Positions 50,314 through 59,022 are shown, numbered from the stretch's first letter. The stretch: 64,000 nt of DNA from Pseudomonadota bacterium (GCA_018262195.1 JAGTRS010000026.1:1-64000), one strand, 5' to 3'. Numbers and translations: made by a program. The notes: a model not told the origin generated them from the letters alone.

Positions 50314-51072
50314 ATGCCTGCCGCTTCAAAAACCCATCTCGTCCTGATTCCCAGCTATAACCCCGGCCCAAAGGTGCTCGACACCGTGCGCGCCGCCTTG
50401 GCGCAATGGGCGCCGGTCTGGGTGGTGGTTGATGGCAGCACCGATGGCAGTACCGAAAAACTGCAGGCGCTGGCGGCCAACGATGCCGGCCTGAAAGTCA
50501 TCGTGCTGCCAGAAAACCGGGGCAAGGGCTCGGCCGTGCTCGAAGGCATCACGCTGGCTGCTGCTGCCGGTTTCACCCACGCCCTGACCATGGATTCCGA
50601 CGGTCAGCATCCGGCCGACCTGATTCCGGCCTTCATGGCTGCTTCGCAGGCTGAGCCGGCGAAGATGGTGCTCGGCAAGCCGGTCTTCGACGCCGACGCC
50701 CCGGCGTTGCGTGTCAACGGTCGCAAGGTGTCGAACGGCTGGGCCAATCTCGAAACGCTGTGGATGGGGATTGGCGATTCGCTGTACGGCTTCCGGGTCT
50801 ATCCGATCCAACCGCTGATCAGGATCATGCGCGCCACGCGCTTCATGCGCCGCTTCGATTTCGATCCCGAAGCGGTGGTTCGGCTGTGCTGGGCCGGTGT
50901 CCGGCCGATCAACATCGACGCCCCGGTGCGCTATTTCCGGGCCGATGAGGGCGGCGTCTCGCACTTCAAATACCTGCGCGACAACACGCTGCTGACCTGG
51001 ATGCATACCCGGCTGTTCATCGGCTTTGTGCTCCGCTTGCCGATGTTGCTGGTTCGTTACCTGACCGCCTGA
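50314..51072 (+). CDS. Family 2 glycosyltransferase
   Basis: 252-residue GT-A fold transferase. N-terminal HLVLIPSYNPGPKVLDTVRA, the metal-binding acidic motif in TMDSDGQHPADL and a C-terminal membrane-associating segment (LFIGFVLRLPMLLVRYL) identify a dolichyl-phosphate-mannose-synthase-like GT2. It lies between the acyltransferase and HPP-family genes with small gaps. In aryl-polyene loci a GT2 of this kind is thought to build the lipid anchor; donor and acceptor sugars are unknown. Confidence 0.92.
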   Translation: MPAASKTHLVLIPSYNPGPKVLDTVRAALAQWAPVWVVVDGSTDGSTEKLQALAANDAGLKVIVLPENRGKGSAVLEGITLAAAAGFTHALTMDSDGQHPADLIPAFMAASQAEPAKMVLGKPVFDADAPALRVNGRKVSNGWANLETLWMGIGDSLYGFRVYPIQPLIRIMRATRFMRRFDFDPEAVVRLCWAGVRPINIDAPVRYFRADEGGVSHFKYLRDNTLLTWMHTRLFIGFVLRLPMLLVRYLTA

Positions 51073-51083
51073 CAAATCCAAGC

Positions 51084-52232
51084 ATGCACGCCCTGCGCCA
51101 GTTTGCCCTGCGTTACCTGATAGCCGACGCAGCGCCGCTGTCGCCGCGCGAGCGCTGGCTCAGTGCGTTGGCTGGCCTGCTTGGCATCATGTTGATGCAA
51201 GGTATTCTCACGGTGTTGCCGGCCGAGCAGGGGATCAGTTATCTGCTGGCGCCGCTTGGGGCCAGTTCGGTCATTCTCTTTGCCCTGCCCCATAGCCCGC
51301 TGGCTCAGCCCTGGTCGCTGGCCGGTGGCTTGTTCATCTCGGCACTGGTCGGCCATTTTTGCGGCCTGTGGATCACGCCGGCCTTTCTCGCCATCGGTAT
51401 CGCACTCGGCCTGGCTATCTGGCTGACCGCCTGGCTGCGCTGCATCCATCCACCCGGCGGTGCCATGGCTGTCGTGTTCGCGCTGAGCGCCCAGCAGCAT
51501 TCCACGTCCCTGCTGACGGCGCTGCTTAACGTCGGGGCAGCGCTGATGGCGGTGCTGGTCGTCAATAATCTGATTCCGGGCCGGCGTTATCCACAATGCC
51601 TGCCGCCGACGCAGGTTGCCAAAAAGGACCGGCCGGTACGCCGCAGCATCCGCCACGAGGATATCCAGCATGCGCTGGAGCAGCTTGATACTTACCTCGA
51701 CATCAGCGAGGAGGATCTGGTGCGCATTTACGATCTGGCTACCAGCCATGCCCACCAGCGGCATGAGCGGCGGATCTGCGGCGAGATCATGTCGGTACCA
51801 GCGCTCAGCGTCGAATTTGCGACTGAGTTGAACGAAGCCTGGGGGATGATGCAGGCTAACCATTTGCACGGCTTGCCCGTCGTCGACCGCAGTCAACGTG
51901 TGATCGGCGTGCTGACGCTGGAAAATTTCCTGCGCCATGTCGTGCCGGACGGTGCGCTGGGTATTGGTGACAACATCCGCCGCCTGTTGCGGGCGACACC
52001 TTCCGCTTATTCGGACAAACCAGAGGTGGTTGGCCAGATCATGAGCCACCGCTTTGCCCGGGTGCAGACGACTACGCCGCTCGCTGAAATCGCTGCCCTG
52101 CTTGCCTCGGCCGAGCATCCGGTCATTGTCCCGGTGCTTGACGAGAAACAGCGCCTGGCCGGCGTTCTGACCCAAACCGATCTGCTTTCTGCCATCTATC
52201 ACCGCCAGGCGGCGGCTGCCGCACGACACTGA
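51084..52232 (+). CDS. HPP-family membrane protein with tandem CBS domains
   Basis: 382-residue protein. Residues about 20-165 form an HPP domain, a four-helix membrane unit whose family name comes from the His-Pro-Pro motif, here CIHPPGGAMAVVFAL. Residues about 225-375 are two CBS domains (IMSVPALSVEFATELNEAW and IMSHRFARVQTTTPLAEI), which bind adenine nucleotides. HPP proteins have been linked to nitrite transport in plastids and cyanobacteria; function in proteobacteria is unclear. It is packed into the plus-strand run with gaps of 11 and 7 bases, so it is probably co-transcribed with the glycosyltransferase and antiporter. Confidence 0.9.
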   Translation: MHALRQFALRYLIADAAPLSPRERWLSALAGLLGIMLMQGILTVLPAEQGISYLLAPLGASSVILFALPHSPLAQPWSLAGGLFISALVGHFCGLWITPAFLAIGIALGLAIWLTAWLRCIHPPGGAMAVVFALSAQQHSTSLLTALLNVGAALMAVLVVNNLIPGRRYPQCLPPTQVAKKDRPVRRSIRHEDIQHALEQLDTYLDISEEDLVRIYDLATSHAHQRHERRICGEIMSVPALSVEFATELNEAWGMMQANHLHGLPVVDRSQRVIGVLTLENFLRHVVPDGALGIGDNIRRLLRATPSAYSDKPEVVGQIMSHRFARVQTTTPLAEIAALLASAEHPVIVPVLDEKQRLAGVLTQTDLLSAIYHRQAAAAARH

Positions 52233-52239
52233 ACGAATC

Positions 52240-53439
52240 ATGAACACGACCGAAATTTTCCTGATCGCGATGACGATCATCTTCACCGTACCCTGGCTGA
52301 TCTGGCGGCTCGGTAAGACCGATTATTACGCACCGCTGGTCGTCGTCCAGATCATCACCGGCATCCTGCTCGGGCCAGGCATTCTCGGCCGGGCATTTCC
52401 CGAGTACTACCAGTTCGTTTTCAACCCGAATGTTATCCAGTCGTTGAATGGCATCGCCTGGTGGGCGGTCATGCTTTTCGTGATGATCGCCGGCATCGAA
52501 CTGGATTTGCGCAAGGCCTGGGCGCATCGCCGTGAGAGCGGCATCACCGCCGGCCTGGCGCTGGGTACGCCACTGCTCTTCGGCTGTGCGGCAGCGGCGC
52601 TGATGCTGACAGTCGATGGCTGGATGGGCCCGAAAGCGCAAACCTGGCAATTCGTCGTCGGCGTCGGCATGGCCTGCGCCGTGACCGCCCTGCCCATCCT
52701 GATCCTGCTGATGGAAAAGCTCGAAGTGCTGCGCCAGCCCATCGGCCAGCGCATCCTGCGCTACGCCAGCCTCGACGACATCGCCATCTGGGGTGTGCTG
52801 GCCCTGATCCTGATGGACTGGGAACGCATTGGCCGCCAGGGCACCTTTCTCGTCGCCTTCGCGGTTGCCGCCTGGCTCTTCCACAAGCTGATGGCGCGCC
52901 TGGCCGAGCGCGACCGCTGGTATGTCGCACTGATCTGGCTGGCCGCGGTTGCCTTTGGCGCCGACTGGGCCGGTCTGCATTTCATGGTTGGCGCCTTCCT
53001 GGCCGGGGCGAGTATGGAAGCCGACTGGTTCGATCAGGAAAAAATGGATCTTCTGCGCCACCACGTGCTGCTGGTCATCATGCCCGTCTTCTTCCTGTCC
53101 ACCGGCCTGCGTACAAACTGGGATGTCGGTGGCGTTGCGGTATTCCTGGCCGCCGCCCTGCTGCTGGTCGCCTCGGTCAGCGGCAAGCTGATCGGCGTTC
53201 AGGCGGCCGGCAAAATCCTCAAATGGCAGCCCGGCGAAGCCAGCATCATCGGCTGGCTGCTGCAGACCAAGGCGCTGATCATGATCATTTTCGCCAACAT
53301 CCTGCTCGACAAGCGGATCATCACCAGTGAAACCTTTACCGCCCTGCTGCTGATGGCGGTGGTCAGCACGATGCTGACCGTGCCCATGGTCGCCCCGAAA
53401 CTGGCGCGGCTGAAAGAACTGATTTGGCGTTCTGCCTGA
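52240..53439 (+). CDS. Cation:proton antiporter, CPA2/Kef type
   Basis: 399-residue integral membrane protein with about 11-12 hydrophobic helices, consistent with the Na+/H+ or K+/H+ exchanger superfamily. Notable segments are QIITGILLGPGILGRAFPEY in the second helix, a conserved Asp pair region around YASLDDIAIWGVL, and FMVGAFLAGASMEADWF. There is no C-terminal RCK or CBS domain, but the preceding HPP protein carries CBS domains that could regulate it. The thioredoxin gene follows, its ribosome binding site overlapping the stop codon (TGAGGAG). Confidence 0.9.
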   Translation: MNTTEIFLIAMTIIFTVPWLIWRLGKTDYYAPLVVVQIITGILLGPGILGRAFPEYYQFVFNPNVIQSLNGIAWWAVMLFVMIAGIELDLRKAWAHRRESGITAGLALGTPLLFGCAAAALMLTVDGWMGPKAQTWQFVVGVGMACAVTALPILILLMEKLEVLRQPIGQRILRYASLDDIAIWGVLALILMDWERIGRQGTFLVAFAVAAWLFHKLMARLAERDRWYVALIWLAAVAFGADWAGLHFMVGAFLAGASMEADWFDQEKMDLLRHHVLLVIMPVFFLSTGLRTNWDVGGVAVFLAAALLLVASVSGKLIGVQAAGKILKWQPGEASIIGWLLQTKALIMIIFANILLDKRIITSETFTALLLMAVVSTMLTVPMVAPKLARLKELIWRSA

Positions 53440-53449
53440 GGAGAAGCGC

Positions 53450-53767
53450 ATGGCCTATGTTGCAAACTACGCTGCTGAAGCGCCCGAGCGGGCCTCGGTC
53501 GATGCCATGCCCGGCGATGTCCTGCTCGAGTTCGGTGCCAACTGGTGCGGTCATTGCCAGGGCGCGCAGCCGGCCATTGCGGCGGCCTTGCGGGCGCATC
53601 CGGCCTTGCCCCATCTGAAAATCGAAGATGGCCCCGGGCGCCCCCTCGGGCGCAGTTTTCGCGTCAAGCTCTGGCCGACGCTGATCCTGATGCACAACGG
53701 TCAGGAGGTTGGCCGCGTCGTTCGGCCAAACAGCGAGCAGGAAATCGGCGAACTGCTCGCCGGCTGA
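53450..53767 (+). CDS. Thioredoxin-family protein
   Basis: 105-residue single-domain protein without signal peptide. The active site is GANWCGHCQGAQ, a CGHC dithiol more like protein disulfide isomerase than the CGPC of thioredoxin. The cis-Pro is in VKLWPTLIL. It should reduce or rearrange disulfides in the cytoplasm. It ends the plus-strand run starting at 45658; a minus-strand hypothetical gene converges on it with only 5 bases between stops. Confidence 0.92.
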   Translation: MAYVANYAAEAPERASVDAMPGDVLLEFGANWCGHCQGAQPAIAAALRAHPALPHLKIEDGPGRPLGRSFRVKLWPTLILMHNGQEVGRVVRPNSEQEIGELLAG

Positions 53768-53772
53768 TTCGT

Positions 53773-54024
53773 TCAGGCCGGTTGGCGGCGTTGTTGCCAG
53801 GCGTCGAGTTCGGATTGCGCGATGTAGGTTTCCAGCCGGTTGATATTGCCCGGTAATTGTCGGCCTTCCCATTGCTCGGTCGCCCAGCGCTTCACATTGG
53901 CGTGCAGTTCGCCATGTTCGATGGCATGGGCCAGTGCAACTTCGATATCGTGCTGGGCGTCGAGTCCGTCGGCCAAGCGTTGCGCGGCATCATGCAGGCT
54001 CAGGCTGTCTTTTGAGGGATTCAT
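53773..54024 (-). CDS. Small hypothetical protein, 83 residues
   Basis: Acidic, helical cytoplasmic protein with no motif I recognise (MNPSKDSLSLHDAAQRLADG at the start, WATEQWEGRQLPG near the middle). AAGGAGG at 54031-54037 lies six bases before the ATG at 54024, giving strong translational support for that start. It is the last gene of the minus-strand ketosynthase block, 54 bases after another unknown gene, and may be cotranscribed with it. Confidence 0.75.
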   Translation of the reverse strand: MNPSKDSLSLHDAAQRLADGLDAQHDIEVALAHAIEHGELHANVKRWATEQWEGRQLPGNINRLETYIAQSELDAWQQRRQPA

Positions 54025-54078
54025 GGGCATCCTCCTTCAATCAATTGGCCGTTTCATTCTAGTCCTGCCGGGCGGCTG

Positions 54079-54516
54079 TCAGGCGCGTTTGCTGACCTTT
54101 TTCGCCGTACGGTGCCCGGCCTTGATCTTCTCGATTTCCTCGAGCTGGAAGCGCAGCCTAGTGATCGCATCGCGCTCCGGCGGGGCCAGTTCATCCAGTT
54201 TGACGTGCTTGATCAGTACCGCCAGCGCGTCGCCGATGCAGCCGAGCTGCTTGCCGTAGCTGCCGACTTCGTCGAGCACTTCCTGCTCCAGCTCGGGATT
54301 GCCGCTACGGCCAAGGTTGATATTGACCAGCCCGAGCTGGCTGGTTGCCGAATCGAAGGTCCATGACCACGGATTGATCGCCTGTGTGACGTCACCGGAG
54401 AGCGGCATCTGGAAGGATTGCCAGGCAGCGAGCGGGTTCTGGAAGAAGTCGAGCGGAGCGGCTGTCTTTGTTTCGGACGACGCTTTCGCAGTAACGCGGG
54501 GATAGAAATTCGGCAT
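54079..54516 (-). CDS. Hypothetical helical protein, 145 residues
   Basis: Soluble, predicted mostly helical. The first half holds FFQNPLAAWQSFQMPLSGDV and WSWTFDSATSQLGLVNINLG; the second half is a charged coiled-coil-like region ending in basic AGHRTAKKVSKRA. The composition and basic tail are faintly reminiscent of phasin-like or regulator proteins, but I cannot assign it. AGGAGA just upstream supports the ATG at 54516. It follows the ketoreductase gene by 93 bases on the same strand. Confidence 0.72.
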   Translation of the reverse strand: MPNFYPRVTAKASSETKTAAPLDFFQNPLAAWQSFQMPLSGDVTQAINPWSWTFDSATSQLGLVNINLGRSGNPELEQEVLDEVGSYGKQLGCIGDALAVLIKHVKLDELAPPERDAITRLRFQLEEIEKIKAGHRTAKKVSKRA

Positions 54517-54609
54517 GGCGGATTCTCCTGTTCGGTGGCCCGAATCCGATCATCCGGCATTGCGCCGGAGTATGCAAGTTGGGTTATTTGCCGCGCCTGA
54601 ACCGCGGTA

Positions 54610-55329
54610 TCAGATCATCCCGCCGTTGATCGATATGACCTGCCCGGAGATGTAGGCCGCACGGTCGGAGGCGAGGAAGGTCACGAGGTCGGCAACTTCT
54701 TCCGGCTTGCCGGCACGCTTCATCGGGACCAGGTTCTTGATCGCCTCAGGGTCGAAAGTGCCTTCAATCATGTCGGTGGCGATGATGCCGGGCGCCACGG
54801 CATTGACCGTGATGCCGCGGCTGGCCAGCTCCAGCGCCAGTGACTTGCTGGCGGCGTGCAATGCGCCCTTGGCGGCCGAATAATTGACCTGGCCGCGGTT
54901 GCCGGTAATGCCGGCAATCGACGAAATATTGACGATGCGGCCCCAGCGCGTGCGGATCATCGGCATGGTCAGCGGCTGGGTGACGTTGAAAAAGCCGTTC
55001 AGCGAGACGTCGACGACCGAATGCCATTGCTCGGCGCTCATGCCGGGGAAGACCGCATCAGCGTGGATGCCGGCGTTGTTGACCAGGATCTGGATGGGAC
55101 CGGTCTCGAGCAGGCGTTCGAGGGCAGCAGCAGTTGCCGCTCGCTCTGTGACATCGAAGGCGATGGGTTCGGCGCTGCCGCCGGCGGCAACGATCTCGGC
55201 GACGACGGCCTCAGCCTTCTCTTTGCTCCGATTGGCATGGACGATGACGTGATGGCCATCGGCGGCAAGGCGCTTGCAGATTGCCGCGCCGATACCGCCG
55301 CTGCCGCCGGTGACGAGGGCACGTTTCAT
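54610..55329 (-). CDS. 3-oxoacyl-ACP reductase (FabG-like)
   Basis: 239-residue short-chain dehydrogenase/reductase. NADPH-binding TGGSGGIGAAICKRL at the N-terminus, catalytic Ser in IVNISSIAG and Tyr-Lys in VNYSAAKGAL are all present, and the C-terminus YISGQVISINGGMI is typical of FabG. Gene context, last in the series ketosynthase - chain-length factor - dehydratase - reductase, assigns it to polyene assembly rather than housekeeping fatty-acid synthesis. The start overlaps the dehydratase stop (ATGA). Confidence 0.93.
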   Translation of the reverse strand: MKRALVTGGSGGIGAAICKRLAADGHHVIVHANRSKEKAEAVVAEIVAAGGSAEPIAFDVTERAATAAALERLLETGPIQILVNNAGIHADAVFPGMSAEQWHSVVDVSLNGFFNVTQPLTMPMIRTRWGRIVNISSIAGITGNRGQVNYSAAKGALHAASKSLALELASRGITVNAVAPGIIATDMIEGTFDPEAIKNLVPMKRAGKPEEVADLVTFLASDRAAYISGQVISINGGMI

Positions 55330-55772
55330 GAGTGTTCCTTCAAGGCAGTGGCGTCGAGCACCACGGCAGCACGACCTTCGAGCAGGCAGCGGCCGGCGTG
55401 GCTGAGCGAGAACTGGTAGAGGATGTTGTTGGCGTCGCCTGACAGGCGTTCGGCGCGCACATCGAGTTCACCCTGAAGGTCGTCGAGACGCGCGACATGC
55501 AGGCTGACGCTGCGCACGCTGGTCAGGTAGCCCTGGCGTGGCTCGGCGTTGTCGCCAGCGATCAGCGCACCGTGGATGGCCATGGCCTGCGCGGCGTATT
55601 CGATGCCATTGGTCGCACCCAGACGGCCTTCGGCGCGCAGCGGATTGGTCGGGTCGGTGTGGCTGCTGGCGCGGCAGGCGATCGCCGAGTCGGACCAGTC
55701 CTTGACCGCATCGAGCAGGCACATGCTGCCCTGATGCGGGATGTGGGCGGCGACCCAGGCGCGGTCTAGCAC
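55326..55772 (-). CDS. 3-hydroxyacyl-ACP dehydratase, hot-dog fold (ApeP-like)
   Basis: 148-residue protein of the FabZ-like hot-dog type found in aryl-polyene clusters. VAAHIPHQGSMCLLDAV holds the His expected at the active site, and LGATNGIEYAAQAMAIHGAL forms the long central helix carrying the acidic residue. The GTG at 55772 was chosen because it overlaps the upstream stop (GTGCTAG) and begins the fold; an in-frame start at 55820 would add 16 poor residues encoded inside the previous gene. It should remove water from the 3-hydroxyacyl intermediate to create each conjugated double bond. Confidence 0.87.
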   Translation of the reverse strand: MLDRAWVAAHIPHQGSMCLLDAVKDWSDSAIACRASSHTDPTNPLRAEGRLGATNGIEYAAQAMAIHGALIAGDNAEPRQGYLTSVRSVSLHVARLDDLQGELDVRAERLSGDANNILYQFSLSHAGRCLLEGRAAVVLDATALKEHS

Positions 55773-56566
55773 GATCCGATTTCGACCTTCAGCTGCATCG
55801 GTGGCAGGTAATCCAGACACACGACGCCGGACTCGCTACGGGCCAGTTTCTGCAGCAAGGGCAGTGCCCGCAAGGCCGGAATCGAGACGCGCAGCGCTTC
55901 GAGTGCGTCGTCGGCCAGCGTTTCGGCGCCATCGGCCGACGGCTTTACGGTGATCGACGCAAGCGAGCGCTCACTGCGTTCCGGCGCAAGTAGCAGACCG
56001 ACACCGGCAACGTCCGGAACTGGCCGCTTGGCAAACAGCGGCTCGGGATATTCGCTGTCGTAGGCAATCAGCAGCGTCGTCTGGCGGTCGAGAACGACCT
56101 GCCCCAGCGCGTCGATCAGGCCGGCGCCGAAGCTGGCGTCATAGGCGCAGATGACCTGGCACGGCGCCATCGCGCCGGTGGCGATGCCCCAGTAACCGGC
56201 GGCGGCGTTGTGCACCGAATTGTGGAAACGGGTCGGCGAAATCTGGCGGTCGTCGGTGGCCAGTTGCTCGCACAATGCGTGGCAGTTGTGGCCGTCGGCA
56301 CCCGAGGCGGAGAAGACAGTGGCCAGTGTCGCGACATCGGCGCCGGCATGGGCAGCGGCTTCAAGGCCGACAGCCAGCGTCAGCTTGACGACGCGGCTGG
56401 CCCGGCGCCGTTCGGCTGGCGGAAGGATGCTCGGTGCCGGCAAGACGGAAGGTGCTGCGGTTAACGGCGTTTCACCGCGCAAAACGGCGCGGGCGGCCGG
56501 CCAGTCCGGCAAGCCGGGGGCCAGAAAACCGATGCCTTCGATCCAGGCGGTCAGCGGTCGGCTCAT
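55766..56566 (-). CDS. Chain-length-factor-like beta-ketoacyl synthase
   Basis: 266-residue protein of the short Ketoacyl-synt_2 type. It resembles a ketosynthase N-terminal half (WIEGIGFLAPGLPDWPAARA) but lacks the canonical active-site Cys in a CSS context: the equivalent stretch reads VICAYDASFGAGLIDAL. In aryl-polyene systems such a protein pairs with the full ketosynthase and sets chain length. ATG at 56566 overlaps the ketosynthase stop (ATGA), so the heterodimer partners are translated together. The designation is by architecture and context. Confidence 0.87.
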   Translation of the reverse strand: MSRPLTAWIEGIGFLAPGLPDWPAARAVLRGETPLTAAPSVLPAPSILPPAERRRASRVVKLTLAVGLEAAAHAGADVATLATVFSASGADGHNCHALCEQLATDDRQISPTRFHNSVHNAAAGYWGIATGAMAPCQVICAYDASFGAGLIDALGQVVLDRQTTLLIAYDSEYPEPLFAKRPVPDVAGVGLLLAPERSERSLASITVKPSADGAETLADDALEALRVSIPALRALPLLQKLARSESGVVCLDYLPPMQLKVEIGSC

Positions 56567-57753
56567 TTCGCGACTCCCAGAATCAGGCTGCAATTGCTGC
56601 CGCCAAAACCAAAGGAGTTGGTCAGGGCGCGACTGACTTTACCCTCGCGGGTTTTCAGCAAGTAAGCCACCGGAATGGCCGGGTCGACGTTTTCAGTGCC
56701 CGGGCTGCCGGGCAGGAAACCGTCGGTCAGCGTCAGTGCGCAGATCACCGCTTCAACGGCACCAGCGGCGCCCAGCGTGTGGCCAGTGGCGCCTTTGGTC
56801 GAGCTGCACGGTACGCGCTGGTCGAACAGCGCGGCAACGGCCTTGCCCTCGGCGGCATCGTTGGCCGGCGTGGAGGTACCGTGCAGGTTGATGTAATCGA
56901 TGTTGCTGGCGCTCAGCCCGGCCGAGCGCAGCGCTGCTTCCATGGCCATCTTGGCACCCAGGCCTTCCGGATGGGGCGAGGACATATGATAGGCGTCGCT
57001 TGATTCGCCGGTGCCAAGCAGCAGCACCGAGCCCGGCGCCGGTTGCTCGCAGCGTTCGAGCAGTGCAAAAGCGGCACCCTCGCCGACCGAAATGCCATTA
57101 CGTGCCGCATCGTAAGGGCGGCAGGGCTGGGCCGAGGTCAATTGCAGCGAGGCGAAGCCGTAGAGTGTGGTCAGGCACAGCGTATCGACGCCACCGACGA
57201 TGGCCGCATCGATGGTCCCGAGTTCGAGCTGGCGGGCAGCGGCGGCAAAGACCTTGGCGCTCGACGAACAGGCCGTCGAAATGGCCATCGCCATGCCTTC
57301 CAGCCCGAAGTAGTCGCGGGTGAATTCAGCCAGCGAGAAGGAATTGTGCGTCGTGCGGTAGTGGAAATCGTCGGGCAGCGCACCGGTTTCCGGGTCGCGA
57401 CGGCGATAGGCCAGCTCGGTCTGCAGGATGCCGGCCGTACTGGTGCCGAGGAATACTCCGACTCTCGTCTTGCCGTAACGGGCAATCGCCTCGCGCACAC
57501 GGTCGGCAAAACCGTCCGTTTCCAGTCCCATCTGGGTCAGCCTGTTGTTGCGGCAATCGTAACGGGCCAGTGATTCCGGCAGCTTTTCGGTGTCGACGCC
57601 GCTGACCTCGCCCATCCAGGTGTCGAGCTGCACGGTCTCGAAAGCGCACGGCACCAGCCCGCTCTGCCCGTCGCGCAGTGCCTTGCGGGTGGCATCAAGC
57701 CCGCGGCCGAGGCAGGTAGTGACGGTGTAGGCAGATAGAAGCAGCGGGTTCAC
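56563..57753 (-). CDS. Beta-ketoacyl-ACP synthase (FabF-like) for polyene extension
   Basis: 396-residue condensing enzyme. The catalytic triad is intact: Cys in ISTACSSSAKV, His in LHGTSTPANDA and His in KGATGHTLGAAG. C-terminal NSFGFGGSNCSLIL is standard. The GTG at 57753 (VNPLLLSAYTVTTCLG) is preferred because upstream in-frame residues are unlike any ketosynthase N-terminus; no strong ribosome binding site is seen. It heads the minus-strand block of four coupled genes and diverges from the substrate-binding protein gene across a 135-base gap containing a small hairpin. Confidence 0.92.
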   Translation of the reverse strand: MNPLLLSAYTVTTCLGRGLDATRKALRDGQSGLVPCAFETVQLDTWMGEVSGVDTEKLPESLARYDCRNNRLTQMGLETDGFADRVREAIARYGKTRVGVFLGTSTAGILQTELAYRRRDPETGALPDDFHYRTTHNSFSLAEFTRDYFGLEGMAMAISTACSSSAKVFAAAARQLELGTIDAAIVGGVDTLCLTTLYGFASLQLTSAQPCRPYDAARNGISVGEGAAFALLERCEQPAPGSVLLLGTGESSDAYHMSSPHPEGLGAKMAMEAALRSAGLSASNIDYINLHGTSTPANDAAEGKAVAALFDQRVPCSSTKGATGHTLGAAGAVEAVICALTLTDGFLPGSPGTENVDPAIPVAYLLKTREGKVSRALTNSFGFGGSNCSLILGVAK

Positions 57754-57811
57754 GGTCAGATCCGATACGGGAAGCGCTGATTTTAGCAGAGCCCCCGGAA
57801 ATGCCGCTGAC

Positions 57812-57833
57812 TGTCGTCCAAACGACAATTTTT
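57812..57833 (+). repeat. Small hairpin in the divergent ketosynthase / binding-protein gap
   Basis: TGTCGT (57812-57817) and ACGACA (57822-57827) pair around a CCAA loop and are followed by ATTTTT. It resembles a weak terminator or attenuator on the plus strand, 55 bases before the start of the substrate-binding protein gene; equally it could be an operator in a shared promoter region. Confidence 0.45.
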
Positions 57834-57888
57834 CGTGAGGCGAAGGGCCAGACTGCCGGTCCATATTCAATAATCATCAGGAGACAGC

Positions 57889-59022
57889 ATGGCAAAGTTA
57901 CTGAAGTGCGTTATTACCCCGCTATTTTTTCTATTCGCACTGTTCGGCGGAACTGTTCAGGCGCAGCCCGCTTCAATCCGCCTTGGCCAGTCATTGCCGC
58001 TGAGCGGCGCACTGGCAGAGCTGGGTGCCGAATACCGGGACGGCATGCAGGCCTATTTCAAGGTGCTGAATGCGCGGGGCGGCGTTCATGGCCGACGTAT
58101 CGAGCTGGTGACGCTGGATGATGGTTATGTGGTCGAGCGCAGCGTGGAGAATGCGAAGAAACTGCTCGACCAGGAAGATGTTTTTGCGTTTCTCGGCATG
58201 TTCGGATCGGCCAATTACGGGGCCCTGATGCCGCTGATCAACGAGCGCGGCATTCCCTCGCTGGCACCCTATTCCGGCTCGGACGAACTGCGGGCGCAGA
58301 AGTCCCCGACCACGTTCTGGCTGCGGGCCAGCTATGGCGACGAAACCGAAAAAATCATCGATCAGCTGACCACGCTCGGGATCAACAAGATCGCCGTCTT
58401 TTACCAGGACGACGCTTTCGGCAAATCCGGGCTGGCCGGGGTTGAAAAGGCGTTGGCCAAGCGAAACCTGAAAATGGTTGCCGTCGGTGCCTTTGACAAG
58501 ACCAAGAACGATGTACGTGATGCGGTGAAGGCAATCGGTGCGGCCGACCCGCAGGGTGTCGTCATGATCAGTACCTACAAACCGACCGCTGCCTTCGTTC
58601 GAGAGATGCGCCAGGCAGGCAAGCAGTCACAGTTCTTCGCCTTGTCGGTGGTTGGCTACAAGGCTTTGCAGGCCGAATTGGGCCAGTCGGCCGCCGGGGT
58701 TGCCATTGCCCAGGTCATGCCCTATCCGTGGAGCGGCGTAACTTTAATTGTCCGCGAGTTCCTGGCCTTGCCGGCTGACGTGCTGCCGAAAAGCGGGATA
58801 ACTTACACGGCAATTGAAGGCTACATCGCCGCCAAAGTCATGGCGGAGGCGCTGCGTCAGGCTGGTCCGCAGCCAACCCGCGAGAAGCTGGTTGCCGCAC
58901 TCGGCGGTATGCGCAATTACGATACCGGCGGTTTTGTCGTGGACTATGGCAAGGGCAGCCATCTTGGTTCTCGTTTCGTCGAGGTGACGATCGTCGGCAG
59001 TGCCGGACGGCTGATGCGCTGA
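57889..59022 (+). CDS. ABC transporter substrate-binding protein, Leu/Ile/Val type
   Basis: 377-residue periplasmic-binding-protein type 1. Signal peptide MAKLLKCVITPLFFLFALFG, then IRLGQSLPLSGALAELGAEY, the typical opening of branched-chain amino-acid or amide binding proteins. No permease or ATPase genes adjoin it, so it may serve a transporter encoded elsewhere or act in signalling. AGGAGA precedes the ATG at 57889. It stands between the two minus-strand pigment blocks and runs in the opposite direction. Confidence 0.9.
   Translation: MAKLLKCVITPLFFLFALFGGTVQAQPASIRLGQSLPLSGALAELGAEYRDGMQAYFKVLNARGGVHGRRIELVTLDDGYVVERSVENAKKLLDQEDVFAFLGMFGSANYGALMPLINERGIPSLAPYSGSDELRAQKSPTTFWLRASYGDETEKIIDQLTTLGINKIAVFYQDDAFGKSGLAGVEKALAKRNLKMVAVGAFDKTKNDVRDAVKAIGAADPQGVVMISTYKPTAAFVREMRQAGKQSQFFALSVVGYKALQAELGQSAAGVAIAQVMPYPWSGVTLIVREFLALPADVLPKSGITYTAIEGYIAAKVMAEALRQAGPQPTREKLVAALGGMRNYDTGGFVVDYGKGSHLGSRFVEVTIVGSAGRLMR

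Noticed and set aside
51057..52286. Minus-strand open frame (409 codons) opposite the HPP-CBS gene
   Set aside because: Shadow frame; the sense strand has recognisable HPP and CBS domains.
52123..53451. Minus-strand open frame (442 codons) opposite the antiporter gene
   Set aside because: Composition is Gln/His/Asp-rich and low-complexity like other antisense frames here; the plus strand encodes a clear membrane antiporter.
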